64,000 nucleotides of DNA from Caldimonas brevitalea (GCF_001017435.1 NZ_CP011371.1:1426001-1490000), one strand, 5' to 3'. Counted from the first letter of the stretch, positions 44,621-54,604 are shown. Notes: generated from the letters alone by a model not told the origin. Numbers and translations are program-made.

Positions 44621-47600
44621 TCAATTCCAGCGGAACAGCCACACCAGGTCGACCGCCGAGTCTTCGCCCGACTGGGCCCGCAGCGTGAAGCGCTGCGCGA
44701 TCCGGTAGATCAGCTGCCACGACCCGGCCGCCGCGCTCAACCCGCGCTCGTAGCCGACGTAGACCCGCTCCGAGATCTGCTTGCCCAGCGTCACCACGGT
44801 CTCGGGCACCGCGCCTTCGGTCTGACGCACCGAGATTTCGTCGAGTGGCAGCCGCTTCATGATGCTGTCGTCGCCGCCGCCTTCGCCGGCCAGCAGCGCA
44901 AGCGCCGCGCGTTGCAGCAGCAGCGTCTGGTTGCCGGCCAGGCTGTCGTAGCTGCGGCCGGTGATCAGCAGCGCCAGGGTTTCGGTGTCGGGCAACGCCG
45001 GGTCGGAGAACAAGCGCACGCGCGGCGCCAAGGCGCTGCCCGCCACCGTCACCCCGACGCGCACGTCGAGGTTGGGGCGCACTGCGACGATGTCCAGCCG
45101 CGGGTTGCCAATCTCGCCGACGAAGGTGAAGACACCCCGCTCGATGTCCATCTCCTGGCCGTAAGCCTCGTACTTGCCGTCCTGTGCGCGGATCTCGCCG
45201 TGTGCCGCCAGACGCCCGCGCGGTGAGGTGAGCCGGAGTTCACCCGCGATCCGGGTGTCGATGCCGCGGCCGCGCAGCCGGAACCGGTCGCCGAGGTTGA
45301 CCACCACGTCGAGCGCGAGGGCGCGCGCCGCAGCCGGCTTCGCGCCGTTGCTGCCCTCGGGGTCCTGCGCGTCGGGGTCGACCGGCGCGTCGCCGGGTCG
45401 GCGCACCACCACGTCTTCGGACACCGCCGGCGCGTCGGCCCGGCTGATGTCGATCAGACCTTCGTCGGTCCGGAAGCGGCCGTCCACGCCGATGCGCTCC
45501 TGGTCGAGTTGCACGGCGGCTTCGCCGGACACCACGACGCGCCGGTCCACCCGGGTCAGCAAGGCGAAGCGGCTCGCGATCAAGCGCAACTGGGCCTGCG
45601 GCTGCTCCCCCAGACGGGCGGCGCCGGTCAGCTCCACCGTGCCGTCGCCGGCGGCGAAACGGAAGGTCTCGATGCGCGCCGTGTCGCCCTGGAAGCGGAT
45701 GTCCACCAACCCCTCGCTCAGCGCGACACCTTGCAAGGCGTTGCGGGCGGTCAGCCGCTGGCCGCGCAGCGCGCCGGTCAGGTTGGGCGCGCCGAACTGC
45801 CCCGACAGGTCCACCTGGCCATTGAGCTGGCCGCCCAGCCGCCACCCGGCGGGCACCCAGCCCCCCCAGGTCGCGAGGTTGTCGACCTGCACCTGCAGCT
45901 GTCCGTCGAGCGGCGCTTGCGGCTCGGGCCACAGCTGCGTGGCAGCGGTGCGCACCGTCTGCTCGCCGGCCACGCGGCCCAGATTGCTGCCGGCCACCAG
46001 CTCGCTGAAGCGCCACACGCCACCGGCCGCCTGCAGGCGCAAGCGCAAATCGCTCAAGCCGAGCGATTGCACGATGCCGTACTCGTTGATCTGCAGGTCG
46101 CCGCCCGCCCGGGCAATCTCGATGTCGGCCGTCAGCTCGGGCGCCGCTTTCACGGACACCCGCGCACCCAGCTTCAAGTCGCCGACCCAGCCGAAGTCCG
46201 GCTGCACGCGCTGCAGCAGCGGCGCTACGGCGAACGGTTCGATGTCCGCCTCGAGGTTCAGCTCCTGGCGGGTGGCGTCTTGCTGCCAGCGCGCCTCACG
46301 CCAGCGCAGCACGGCGCCCAGCACCTCGGCCTGGCCGGGTGACAGCGCGGCGCGTTGCCCGGTGTCGTCACGCATCCATTCGAGCGACACGTCGCGGGTC
46401 ACGAACAGCGGCAGGCGCTCCGCAGGGGTGGCCGGTGCGGCCCCGCCCTCGAGCGGCCGCAGCGAGAGCTCATCGAGAACGCCGCGCCAGCCGCTCGCGT
46501 TCGCCGCGCCGCTGAGCAAGCCGCCGTGCAGGCGGGCCGCCAGGACGAGCGGGGCAGGGTTGGCCGGGCTGCCGACGCTGGCCGAGCCGCCGCCCGCGTC
46601 GGTGCCGGTGGAGGCCGCGGCCGCCGCGCGTTGCTGTGCCGGTGGGCGGAGCTGGGCGTCGAGCCGGAAGCGATGGTCGGCGCTACTGCCGTCGCCTTGC
46701 AACTCGGCGCTCGGCACTTCGAGTTGCTTCAGCTGCAGTTGTTCGGCGCGCAGTTGTGCCGTCATCGGGGCTTGCGTGTCGGTGCTGGCGTTCCACCGGC
46801 CTTGCAGGCGTTGCAACGCCAACAGGTCGCCCAACCGCAGCCCGTCGACCGCCACCTTGCCCTCGGTGTGGATGGTGGGCAGCGGCGGTGGCGGCGTGCT
46901 TGCGGCTGGCTTTTGCGGGGGGGTGGAGGCGGGCTTGCCGCGGGCCGCTTTGGCGCCGTTGCCGTTCGCTGGCGCTGGAGCGGCAGCGGCCGCCTGGGCA
47001 GCGATCCAGCCGCCCAGCGGGCCGCGCGCCTCGGCATCGAGTTGCGCGCTGCCTTGCAGGCCGGGGATGCCGAAGGCCTGCGCCAGAGGGGCGAGCCGCT
47101 GCAGCGTGGGTGCGTCGAGGTGCAGTTCGAGCCGGTCGTCGAGCGCCGCCGACCGGCCGGGCGCCGGCACGCGCAGCAGCGCTTCCAGCCGCGCCGCGTT
47201 GCCGGCGGCCTGCAATTCGCTGCGGGCGTCGACTCGGCCGGCGCCGTCGGCCTGGGCGTCCAGGTCCAGCGTGGCGGGCTGGTCGGCCACGATGCTGTCG
47301 TGCAGCCGCACCTTCAGGCTGCCGGCGGCGAGGCGCAGCAGCGCCGCGGTGTCGGCGGCCTCGGCCGGCAGCTGGAACTTGAGCGCGGCGTCGCCGTTGA
47401 GTTGGGTGCGCGCGCGCCGCCATCCCGCCTCGGCCGGGCCGGGCAGCCACAAGGCGGGATTGAAGGATTGCAAGGTCAGGCCGCCGTCGAGCGCCCATTG
47501 TTCGCCCCGCCGCTCGGCATGGCCCTTGGCATCCAGGCGCGCGGCGCCGGCACGGGCCTGTAGCACGTCGAGCTGATATCGGGTCGGCGTGGCCTGCGCC

Positions 47601-49165
47601 TGTAGGGTCAGCTGTACAGACTGGTCGGCCAAGGCGGCAGGGACGTTGGCGCGGGCGGGCGCGCTGACGGCACCGGCGAGTTGCGCCTTGAGGCGGGCCG
47701 ACCGGAAGGCCGGTGCCGCCGCCGCCTGGGGGTCGCGGCGCCCGGCGCCCGCGTCCGCCGGGGCGGGCGGCGGCATCTGCAGCGCGACTTCGACCGGGCC
47801 GCTCAGCTGCAGCGGGGCCATGCGGCGGTCGAGGGCATCGAGCAGCAGGCCGTCGAGCTGCGTCTTCAGATCGAGCTGTCCGGCGTTCCAGCTGCCCTGG
47901 GCGGTCAGGCGGCCCGCCTTGCGCTGGTCGGCGCCGGCCGCCTCGAGTTCGGCCTCGGCCAGGGTCCAGCGATCGCCGACACCGCTGGCACGCACCATCA
48001 CGCGCCGCAGCGGCAAACGCTTGGCGTCCCACGGGCCGGACTCGGTGTTGCCGATGTCGGCGGAGATACTCATCGGCGCGCCGGGTCGTCCCCCGTCGGC
48101 CAGCGACACCAGCGCGGTGCCAGTGAGCGCGGTGGTCGGCGCCTTCACGGCCACCGGCGCGAGGAGGGTGGCCAGGTCCAGTTTCTCGAACTTGGCGTTC
48201 AGCTGGGCGACCGGTGTCGGCGCAAAGGGCGTCACTTGTGCGGAGGCGGCCAGCTGTTGCTGCTGCATGTGCAAGGTCAGCTCGGTTTCGAAACGCTCCA
48301 ATGGCCCCCGCGCGGTCAGCACCATGTCGAGGTGGCGGGCCCACTCGGCGACGGCGCCGGCAAGCGGTTTCGGCTCTGCAGGGGCGGACGCCGGGGCGGC
48401 CGGCCGGGCCAACGCGGTGGACGCGGCAGGTGCAGAAGGGGTGGCCGGCGCCTCTGGCGCAGGGACGCCCGGTCCCCGCACATCGATCCGGGCCTGCAGG
48501 AGCAGCGGCGCGTCCCCTTGCAACTGCAGGCGGCCCTCGGCCACCACGCCGCTCCAACGCGCGCTGAAGCGGTCGACGCGCTGTTCCACGCCGAGGGTGA
48601 TGCCCTGGGCGAGCAGGTCGGTCAGCGGTGGCTGCTGGGGGGCGAAGCCGATCTGGTCGATGCGCAGGGTCTGCAGGCGCAGCGCGACCGGCAAGCGCAG
48701 CGAGCGGGGGGCCGGTGAGGGCGGTCGCTCTTCGGCGGGTTTCGGGCCCGGCAGCACCTCGACGCCGGCCGCGCTCAGAGAGCGCGCCTGCAGCGTCAGA
48801 TAGGGAGCGTGCCACTGCCAGTCGTGCACGCGCAGGCCCTGCCATTGCAGGTCGCGCAGCGTCACCCGCGTGGTGCCTGCCATCAGACTCAGGCGCGCGA
48901 CGCGGAAGTCGCCCAGCAGCGCGCCGTGCACGTCGCGCACGGTGAAGCCGGGCAGTTGGCGGGCCAGCATCGACAGGGCCCATTGCGTGCCGGATTCGCT
49001 GTGGGCAATCCATCGCAGGGTTGCGACCAGACCCAGTGCTGCCAGCGCGATCAAGGCCAAGGTGGCCCACAACGCCCGACGCAGTGCACGACGTGCTCGC
49101 CGGGGGGCGGTCGGAGCGGGTGGGGGGACGGGTGCGGGGGACGCCCCGGGGCTGGTGCTGTCCAT
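44621..49165 (-). CDS. tamB: Translocation and assembly module protein TamB
   Basis: A 1514-residue inner-membrane-anchored protein that spans the periplasm with a long beta-taco fold and works with TamA in outer-membrane protein insertion and phospholipid transport. The N-terminal anchor is ALWATLALIALAALGLVATL (about residues 31-52). Long repetitive amphipathic beta sequence follows. The C-terminal DUF490 region (about 1150-1514) includes ALAPRVRLFSDPALPDTETLALLITGRS-type sequence and ends EDSAVDLVWLFRWN, the family's typical terminus. Low-complexity Ala/Pro inserts occur near 230-270 and 760-790. It starts 2 bp after the tamA stop. Confidence 0.95.
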   Translation of the reverse strand: MDSTSPGASPAPVPPPAPTAPRRARRALRRALWATLALIALAALGLVATLRWIAHSESGTQWALSMLARQLPGFTVRDVHGALLGDFRVARLSLMAGTTRVTLRDLQWQGLRVHDWQWHAPYLTLQARSLSAAGVEVLPGPKPAEERPPSPAPRSLRLPVALRLQTLRIDQIGFAPQQPPLTDLLAQGITLGVEQRVDRFSARWSGVVAEGRLQLQGDAPLLLQARIDVRGPGVPAPEAPATPSAPAASTALARPAAPASAPAEPKPLAGAVAEWARHLDMVLTARGPLERFETELTLHMQQQQLAASAQVTPFAPTPVAQLNAKFEKLDLATLLAPVAVKAPTTALTGTALVSLADGGRPGAPMSISADIGNTESGPWDAKRLPLRRVMVRASGVGDRWTLAEAELEAAGADQRKAGRLTAQGSWNAGQLDLKTQLDGLLLDALDRRMAPLQLSGPVEVALQMPPPAPADAGAGRRDPQAAAAPAFRSARLKAQLAGAVSAPARANVPAALADQSVQLTLQAQATPTRYQLDVLQARAGAARLDAKGHAERRGEQWALDGGLTLQSFNPALWLPGPAEAGWRRARTQLNGDAALKFQLPAEAADTAALLRLAAGSLKVRLHDSIVADQPATLDLDAQADGAGRVDARSELQAAGNAARLEALLRVPAPGRSAALDDRLELHLDAPTLQRLAPLAQAFGIPGLQGSAQLDAEARGPLGGWIAAQAAAAAPAPANGNGAKAARGKPASTPPQKPAASTPPPPLPTIHTEGKVAVDGLRLGDLLALQRLQGRWNASTDTQAPMTAQLRAEQLQLKQLEVPSAELQGDGSSADHRFRLDAQLRPPAQQRAAAAASTGTDAGGGSASVGSPANPAPLVLAARLHGGLLSGAANASGWRGVLDELSLRPLEGGAAPATPAERLPLFVTRDVSLEWMRDDTGQRAALSPGQAEVLGAVLRWREARWQQDATRQELNLEADIEPFAVAPLLQRVQPDFGWVGDLKLGARVSVKAAPELTADIEIARAGGDLQINEYGIVQSLGLSDLRLRLQAAGGVWRFSELVAGSNLGRVAGEQTVRTAATQLWPEPQAPLDGQLQVQVDNLATWGGWVPAGWRLGGQLNGQVDLSGQFGAPNLTGALRGQRLTARNALQGVALSEGLVDIRFQGDTARIETFRFAAGDGTVELTGAARLGEQPQAQLRLIASRFALLTRVDRRVVVSGEAAVQLDQERIGVDGRFRTDEGLIDISRADAPAVSEDVVVRRPGDAPVDPDAQDPEGSNGAKPAAARALALDVVVNLGDRFRLRGRGIDTRIAGELRLTSPRGRLAAHGEIRAQDGKYEAYGQEMDIERGVFTFVGEIGNPRLDIVAVRPNLDVRVGVTVAGSALAPRVRLFSDPALPDTETLALLITGRSYDSLAGNQTLLLQRAALALLAGEGGGDDSIMKRLPLDEISVRQTEGAVPETVVTLGKQISERVYVGYERGLSAAAGSWQLIYRIAQRFTLRAQSGEDSAVDLVWLFRWN

Positions 49166-49167
49166 GA

Positions 49168-51051
49168 TCAGAAGCTGGTGCCGACGGTGATGTGCAAACG
49201 CACTTTGCCGGTCGCCTCGCCGTAGGCCAGGTCCGCCTTCAGCGGGCCAATCGGGCTGCGCCAGCGTACGCCGAAGCCGTAGCCGCGCGCCGCCTTGTAT
49301 TCGCGCCAGTTGTCGGCGGCGTTGCCGGCATCGACGAAGACCGCGCCGTACCAGTCGCGCAGTCGTGCCGACAAGGGCCAGTCGAGTTCCACCGAGCCGG
49401 CCAGCAGCACCGGCCCGCCGACCACCTCGCCGTCGCGTTCGGGCCCCAGCGTGCGATAGGCATAACCGCGCACCGATTCGTCGCCACCGGCGCGGAACAA
49501 CAGCGAGTCCGGCACGCCCAGCGTGTCGCGCTTGATCACCTGGCCGGCCTCGGCGCGCAGTTGCAGGAAGCGACGCTCGCCGAGGGGGTGGTAACGCGTG
49601 CCGCGCAGGTAGAGCCGGCCGAAGGGCCCGCGGTCGTCCTCGGCGTCATAGGAGACGCCGGCACCGCCGTGGGCGGTGACGATCCAGCCGCGGGTGGGGA
49701 AGACGATGTTGTTGACGTCGCGCCAGGTCCATTCATAGTTGCCCCACAGCGCGCGGTCGGTGCGGGTGCTGCCGCTGGTGTCGACCCGGGTCCGGTTGAA
49801 CTCGAGGTAGTAGAGCCGGTCGATGCGCTCCTGGTCTTGCAGGCGGCCGTAGCGCACCCGCTGGGTGAGGGTGTCGGCGCCGCCGGACGCCAGGTCCTCG
49901 TGCATCAGCGACACCAGGTTGCGGTAGCGCTCGGGCTTGGGGTAGGAGAGCAGGTCGAGCGATGCCAGCTTTTCGTCACGGCCGTAGAGCAGCTTGGTGC
50001 TGGCCACCCACTCCTGCCCGAAGGGCCGGCGGTGGGTGAATTCGAGGCCGGCGCGGGGGCCCGTGTCGGAGCTGAAGCCGATGCTGAAGGTGGCGGACTT
50101 GAGCTTGTTCTCGCGCACGCGCACGACGATGGGCGCGGTGTCGGCACGCGTGACATCGGGGTCGAGTTCGACCGCCACACCTTCGTAGAGGCCCGATTTC
50201 TGCAGCGTTTCCTGGTAGTCCAGCAGCATCTTCTCGGTGAACACGTCGCCGAGGTCGAACGGCGCCAGGTTGCGCACCGCCGACTCGGTGGTGCGCTCGA
50301 TGCCCTCGACGCGGATCTCGCCGATGCGGAACAAGGGCCCGCTGTCGGCGACGATGAAGATGCGCACCTTGTGCGTCGTGGCGTCGACCTGCGCGACGGT
50401 ACCGGCATAGGTGGCGGCCGGGTAGCCCTCGCCGCGCAGGCTGGTCAGCAAACCGTTCTTGGCGGCCGTCCAGGCCGCCTGGGTGAACACGGCGCCGGGC
50501 TTGAGCGGCCAGCGGTTGCGCAGGCCGCGGTCGCGCCGCATCGTGCGCGGGTCTTCTTTTTCGAGCGCTTCCTGGAAGTCGCCTTGCAATTCCAGCGTCA
50601 GCCGGTCGACGGTGGCCCGCGGGCCGGGGCGCACGGTGACGACGATCAGCGCCGGCGTGCCGGGGTTGGCCGCCGGCTCGCGGCGCACGTCCACCTCGGC
50701 GCCGAAATAGCCCTCGGTCTCGAGCAGCGCCCGCGCCTGGGCCGGCGTCGCGCTCATCAAGCGGCCGACTTCGACTTCGGTGATGTCGGGCTCGCTGCGG
50801 AAACGCGCCAGGTCGAGGTGCAGCAGCAGCAGGTCGTCGAGGTTGTCCGGGGCTTCGATGCGCAAACGGTAGGCGGTGCCGCTGCGGGTGGTGGCGGCGC
50901 GCTCGCCGGTGGGCGGCGGCGGCGCCGACGCGGCATCAGCGGGCGGCGCGGCCTCGTCGACTTCCTGGGCCTGCAATGGCCCGGCCGACAGCGCCAGGCC
51001 CAGCCCGGCGAAGGTCAGCCAGCGGACGTAGCCTGTCCACGGCATGCTCAT
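49168..51051 (-). CDS. tamA: Outer-membrane assembly protein TamA (Omp85 family)
   Basis: A 627-residue outer-membrane protein. The signal peptide is near residues 10-29 (LTFAGLGLALSAGPLQAQ). POTRA domains span about 60-330 (YRLRIEAPDNLDDLLLLHLDL, PGPRATVDRLTLELQGDF, FRIGEIRVEGIERTTESAVR). The Omp85 barrel follows, with the lid-lock motif FRAGGDESVRGYAYRTLG, and ends VRLHITVGTSF with a terminal Phe for BAM recognition. It is first in a tamA-tamB operon. Confidence 0.95.
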   Translation of the reverse strand: MSMPWTGYVRWLTFAGLGLALSAGPLQAQEVDEAAPPADAASAPPPPTGERAATTRSGTAYRLRIEAPDNLDDLLLLHLDLARFRSEPDITEVEVGRLMSATPAQARALLETEGYFGAEVDVRREPAANPGTPALIVVTVRPGPRATVDRLTLELQGDFQEALEKEDPRTMRRDRGLRNRWPLKPGAVFTQAAWTAAKNGLLTSLRGEGYPAATYAGTVAQVDATTHKVRIFIVADSGPLFRIGEIRVEGIERTTESAVRNLAPFDLGDVFTEKMLLDYQETLQKSGLYEGVAVELDPDVTRADTAPIVVRVRENKLKSATFSIGFSSDTGPRAGLEFTHRRPFGQEWVASTKLLYGRDEKLASLDLLSYPKPERYRNLVSLMHEDLASGGADTLTQRVRYGRLQDQERIDRLYYLEFNRTRVDTSGSTRTDRALWGNYEWTWRDVNNIVFPTRGWIVTAHGGAGVSYDAEDDRGPFGRLYLRGTRYHPLGERRFLQLRAEAGQVIKRDTLGVPDSLLFRAGGDESVRGYAYRTLGPERDGEVVGGPVLLAGSVELDWPLSARLRDWYGAVFVDAGNAADNWREYKAARGYGFGVRWRSPIGPLKADLAYGEATGKVRLHITVGTSF

Positions 51052-51076
51052 TCGGGTTGACGCGGCATCGTCATCA

Positions 51077-52261
51077 TCACTTGCTGAGCAGCCGCATGGC
51101 GGATTCGAGCCCGGCCAGCGTCAGCGGGAACATGCGCTGGTTCATGATCTGCTGGATCACCGCGATCGACTGGCGGTAGTCCCACACACCTTGCGGCTCC
51201 GGGTTGATCCAGGCGTACTTCGGGAACGCATGCGTCAGGCGTTGCAGCCATTCGGCACCCGGTTCCTCGTTGTTGTATTCGACGCTGCCGCCGGGCTGCA
51301 GGATCTCGTAAGGGCTCATCGTGGCGTCGCCGATGAAGATCAGCTTGTAGTCCTTGTTGTACTTGCGGATCACGTCCCAGGTCGGGAACTTCTCGCTGTA
51401 GCGGCGGCGGTTGTTCTTCCACATGTAGTCGTAGACGCAGTTGTGGAAGTAATAGAACTCGAGGTGCTTGAACTCGGCCTTGGCGGCGCTGAACAGTTCT
51501 TCGACCCGGTGGATGTGCTCGTCCATCGTGCCGCCGACGTCCATCAGCAGCAGCACCTTCACGTTGTTGTGACGCTCGGGCACCATCTTGATGTCGAGGT
51601 AACCGGCGTTGGCCGCGGTGGCGCGAATGGTGTCGTCGAGGTCGAGTTCTTCGTGCGCGCCTTCGCGGGCGAAGCGGCGCAGACGGCGCAAGGCCACCTT
51701 GATGTTGCGTGTGCCGAGTTCGAGGCCGTCGTCGTAGTCCTTGAACTGGCGCTGGTCCCACACCTTCACCGCGCTGCGGTTGCGCGACTTGTCCTGCCCG
51801 ATGCGGATGCCCTGGGGGTTGTAGCCATAGGCGCCGAACGGCGAGGTGCCGCCGGTGCCGATGTAGCGGCTGCCGCCCTCGTGGCGCTCTTTCTGCTTCT
51901 CGAACAGCTCGCGCAGGCGTTTCATCATCTCGTCCCAGCCGAGCTTCTCGATCTGCGCCTTTTCTTCGGGCGACAGGTCGAGTTCGAGCCGCTTTTGCAG
52001 CCACTCGAGGGGGATGTCCTTGGTGAAGTCGGTCAGCAGCTCGACACCTTTGAAGTAAGCGCCGAAGGCCCGGTCGAACTTGTCGAAGTTGGCTTCATCC
52101 TTCACCAGCGTGGTGCGGGAGAGGTAATAAAACTTGTCGACCGTGGGGCCGCCTTCGTCGTCGATCACGCCGCTCTTGATGGCTTCGAGCAGCGTCAGGT
52201 ATTCCTTGATCGAGACCGGCAGCTTGGCCGTGCGCAGCGTGAAGAAGAAGTCGATCAGCAT
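51077..52261 (-). CDS. VWA-domain protein, CoxE-like
   Basis: A 394-residue cytoplasmic protein. The N-terminal 200 residues contain the GTGGTSPFGAYGYNPQGIRIG block typical of CoxE-like proteins. The VWA domain begins KVLLLMDVGGTMDEHIHRVEE: the MIDAS is DxGGT rather than DxSxS, as is usual in this subfamily. FIGDATMSPYEIL and the C-terminal RLTHAFPKYAWINPEP follow. These proteins pair with MoxR AAA ATPases, encoded here at 53662-54504, as chaperone systems for metal or enzyme maturation. ATG 52261 starts LIDFFFTLRTAKLPVSIKEY, the family N-terminus. Confidence 0.9.
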   Translation of the reverse strand: MLIDFFFTLRTAKLPVSIKEYLTLLEAIKSGVIDDEGGPTVDKFYYLSRTTLVKDEANFDKFDRAFGAYFKGVELLTDFTKDIPLEWLQKRLELDLSPEEKAQIEKLGWDEMMKRLRELFEKQKERHEGGSRYIGTGGTSPFGAYGYNPQGIRIGQDKSRNRSAVKVWDQRQFKDYDDGLELGTRNIKVALRRLRRFAREGAHEELDLDDTIRATAANAGYLDIKMVPERHNNVKVLLLMDVGGTMDEHIHRVEELFSAAKAEFKHLEFYYFHNCVYDYMWKNNRRRYSEKFPTWDVIRKYNKDYKLIFIGDATMSPYEILQPGGSVEYNNEEPGAEWLQRLTHAFPKYAWINPEPQGVWDYRQSIAVIQQIMNQRMFPLTLAGLESAMRLLSK

Positions 52262-52473
52262 GTGGGGTGCCTCGAGGTTGGCGTTATTGTGGCCCGGGCC
52301 GGGCCTTCGATGTGCAAGCAGACGCTCACTGGACAGGGCCGTAAAGCTTGCCGCGGCCGGCGGCAAAGGCTGCCGGGACGCCGGCCGGGGCGCGACACCC
52401 CCGCGGCTGCGGGCCCCCGGCACGGTGATTGCCGTGGAGCGGCGACGCTACTTCCCAACTCTGTATCTACGCT

Positions 52474-52980
52474 ATGAGCACCACCACACGACACACCGGC
52501 AGCGCCCTGATCACGCGTGAAATGGCGCAGCGCGCCGTCGAGCTGGCCCTGCCCATCCTCGACGCGTCGACGCGCGACGAGCGCATCAACCAGAGCGGCT
52601 TTCTGTATGTGGTCATCACCGACCCGACACGCACGCCGATGAACGCGAGCTTCGACGAGGCCATCCTGTACGAACAGGCCATCGGCGGGCCGCGCGAGAA
52701 GTGGGACGCCGACTACGCCGCCTTCGCACGTGCCAAGACCCGCGTCAGCTGGGAGCATGGCCGCGACAGCTTCCGCGTGCAGATGGACGAACCTTACCGT
52801 CTGCGCTCGGGCGACACGACGCTGTGGGGCAGCGTTTGCCTGGACGGCATCGTGGTGGGCGTGAGCGGCGGCGAGGCGGCCTTCGACGAGGCGTTCGCCG
52901 GCACGGTGGCGATGCTGCTGCGAGCGCTGGCCAAGATGGCCTACAAGGAGCGCTCGGCGAAGGAGCTGTTCTACGCCTGA
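52474..52980 (+). CDS. GlcG/HbpS-like (DUF336) protein
   Basis: A 168-residue protein with the GlcG/HbpS pattern: an N-terminal helix (LITREMAQRAVELALPILD), a central FxRAKTR-like helix (AFARAKTRVSW) and the C-terminal LDGIVVGVSGGEAAFDEAFAGTVAMLL. Family members bind haem or sense small ligands, and some are cytosolic proteins of unknown function. Here it is longer in the middle than GlcG and lacks an export signal. It sits on the plus strand between the VWA gene and the acetyltransferase gene. The specific role is not known. Confidence 0.6.
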   Translation: MSTTTRHTGSALITREMAQRAVELALPILDASTRDERINQSGFLYVVITDPTRTPMNASFDEAILYEQAIGGPREKWDADYAAFARAKTRVSWEHGRDSFRVQMDEPYRLRSGDTTLWGSVCLDGIVVGVSGGEAAFDEAFAGTVAMLLRALAKMAYKERSAKELFYA

Positions 52981-53054
52981 GCGGCCGCCTTCGACGGCCC
53001 GCCGCCCGCGACGTGTCGCTGTATCCATCGTGTTGACTCAACGGCCGCCGCAGT

Positions 53055-53651
53055 TCAGCGCGGCCGCTCCAACTGCCACGTCAGGTGCCGCTTCACCGTG
53101 GGCCATTCGGCCGCGACGATGCTGTAGACCGCCGTGTCGCGCAAGGTGCCGTCGGGCATCACCTGATGCGAGCGCAGCACGCCGTCCAGCTTGGCGCCCA
53201 GACGCTCGATCGCCCGGCGGCTGGCGTGGTTCATGAAATGGGTGCGGAACTCCACCGCGATGCAGCCCAGCGTCTCGAAGGCGTGGCCGAGCAGCAGCCG
53301 CTTGCATTCGGTGTTCAGGGCGCTGCGCTGGACCGAGGCGGCGTACCAGGTGCTGCCGATCTCGAGCCGACGGTGCGCGGCTTCGATGTGCATGTAGGTG
53401 GTCATGCCGACCACCCGGTCGTCCGACAGCCGCCGCACCGCGAAGGGCAGCATACTGCCGCGCGCCTGCAGCCCGAGCCGGCGTTCGACCTCGGCCTGCA
53501 TATGCTCCGGTGGCGCCACCTGGGTGTACCAGAGCTCCCACAGGCGGCCGTCCTGCACCGCCTCGGCCAACGCCGGCACGTGATCGAGCGACAGCGGTTC
53601 GAGCCGGGCGTGACGGCCGGCCAGCGTGACCGGCGTGACGTCGAAGGCCAT
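53055..53651 (-). CDS. GNAT-family N-acetyltransferase (RimJ/RimL type)
   Basis: A 198-residue acetyltransferase. The profile is RimJ/RimL-like: VTLAGRHARLEPLSLDHVPAL at the N-terminus, GMTTYMHIEAAHRRLEIGSTW (beta 4), an acetyl-CoA loop region (QRSALNTECKRLLLGHAFE), and FRTHFMNHASRRAIERLGAK, the conserved NxxSxRAIExLG motif near the end. It would transfer acetyl from acetyl-CoA to an N-terminal amine or a small molecule. It starts 10 bp after the MoxR gene, so co-transcription is likely. Confidence 0.92.
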   Translation of the reverse strand: MAFDVTPVTLAGRHARLEPLSLDHVPALAEAVQDGRLWELWYTQVAPPEHMQAEVERRLGLQARGSMLPFAVRRLSDDRVVGMTTYMHIEAAHRRLEIGSTWYAASVQRSALNTECKRLLLGHAFETLGCIAVEFRTHFMNHASRRAIERLGAKLDGVLRSHQVMPDGTLRDTAVYSIVAAEWPTVKRHLTWQLERPR

Positions 53652-53661
53652 CGCCGCCGGC

Positions 53662-54504
53662 TCAGCGGTTGTGCCGCTGCATGAAGACCAGCTTCTCGAA
53701 CAGCGACACGTCCTGCTCGTTCTTCAGCAGGGCACCCACCAGCGGCGGCACCGCCACCTTGTCGTCCTTGCTCTGCAGCGCTTCGGGCGGGATGTCTTCG
53801 GCCACCAGCAGCTTCAGCCAGTCGAGCAGTTCGCTGGTCGACGGCTTTTTCTTCAGGCCCGGCAGGTTGCGCACGTCGTAGAAGTTCTTCAGCGCCGCAC
53901 CCAGCAACTCCTGCTTGAGGCCGGGGAAGTGCACCTGGACGATGCTCTTCATGGTGTCGGCGTCGGGGAAGCGGATGTAGTGGAAGAAACAGCGGCGCAA
54001 GAAGGCGTCGGGCAGTTCCTTCTCGTTGTTCGATGTGATGAACACCAGTGGCCGGTGCTTGGCCCGGATCATCTGCCGCGTCTCGTAGACGTAGAACTCC
54101 ATCCGGTCGAGTTCGCGCAGCAAGTCGTTGGGGAACTCGATGTCGGCCTTGTCGATCTCGTCGATCAACAGCGCCACCGGCTGCTCGGCCTCGAAGGCCT
54201 GCCACAGCACACCCTTGACGATGTAGTTGTGGATGTCCTTGACCCGCTCGTCGCCCAGCTGGCTGTCACGCAAGCGGCTCACCGCGTCGTATTCGTACAG
54301 GCCCTGCTGTGCTTTGGTGGTGGACTTGACGTGCCACTGCAACAGCGGCATGCCCAGCGCTTGTGCCACTTCTTCGGCCAACATCGTCTTGCCGGTGCCG
54401 GGCTCGCCCTTCACCAACAACGGACGCTTGAGCGTCAGCGCGGCGTTCACCGCGAGCATCAGGTCGTCGGTGGCGACGTAGTTCTGTGAACCTTTGAACT
54501 TCAT
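53662..54504 (-). CDS. MoxR-family AAA+ ATPase
   Basis: A 280-residue ATPase. Walker A is VKGEPGTGKTMLAEEVA (residues 33-40 for the loop), Walker B VALLIDEIDKAD, sensor 1 VFITSNNEKELPDAFLRRC with Arg finger. MoxR ATPases remodel or load cofactors into partner proteins together with VWA proteins; the probable partner is the CoxE-like gene 1.4 kb downstream. The two are separated by an acetyltransferase gene on the same strand and a GlcG-like gene on the other, an unusual split. Confidence 0.93.
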   Translation of the reverse strand: MKFKGSQNYVATDDLMLAVNAALTLKRPLLVKGEPGTGKTMLAEEVAQALGMPLLQWHVKSTTKAQQGLYEYDAVSRLRDSQLGDERVKDIHNYIVKGVLWQAFEAEQPVALLIDEIDKADIEFPNDLLRELDRMEFYVYETRQMIRAKHRPLVFITSNNEKELPDAFLRRCFFHYIRFPDADTMKSIVQVHFPGLKQELLGAALKNFYDVRNLPGLKKKPSTSELLDWLKLLVAEDIPPEALQSKDDKVAVPPLVGALLKNEQDVSLFEKLVFMQRHNR

Positions 54505-54560
54505 GGAATCTGTTCGGGATCAATGAGTTAGCAGGGTGCGGCCAGTATAAGAGGGCCGCC

Positions 54561-54566
54561 TATAAT
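54561..54566 (+). promoter_or_regulatory. Likely -10 element of the cytochrome c4 gene
   Basis: A consensus TATAAT occurs 38 bp before the cytochrome c4 ATG in a short AT-richer gap between divergent genes. No good -35 hexamer stands 16-18 bp upstream, so activation may be required or the promoter may be extended. Confidence 0.45.
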
Positions 54567-54604
54567 GCGGGGTTGATTCAAATTTCCAGGCTCTGCGCAA
54601 CCCC

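Noticed and set aside
45174..48803. Long plus-strand ORFs (up to 800 residues) opposite tamB
   Set aside because: Arg/Ser/Pro-rich shadow frames; the minus strand encodes an unmistakable TamB with its family-typical C-terminus next to tamA.
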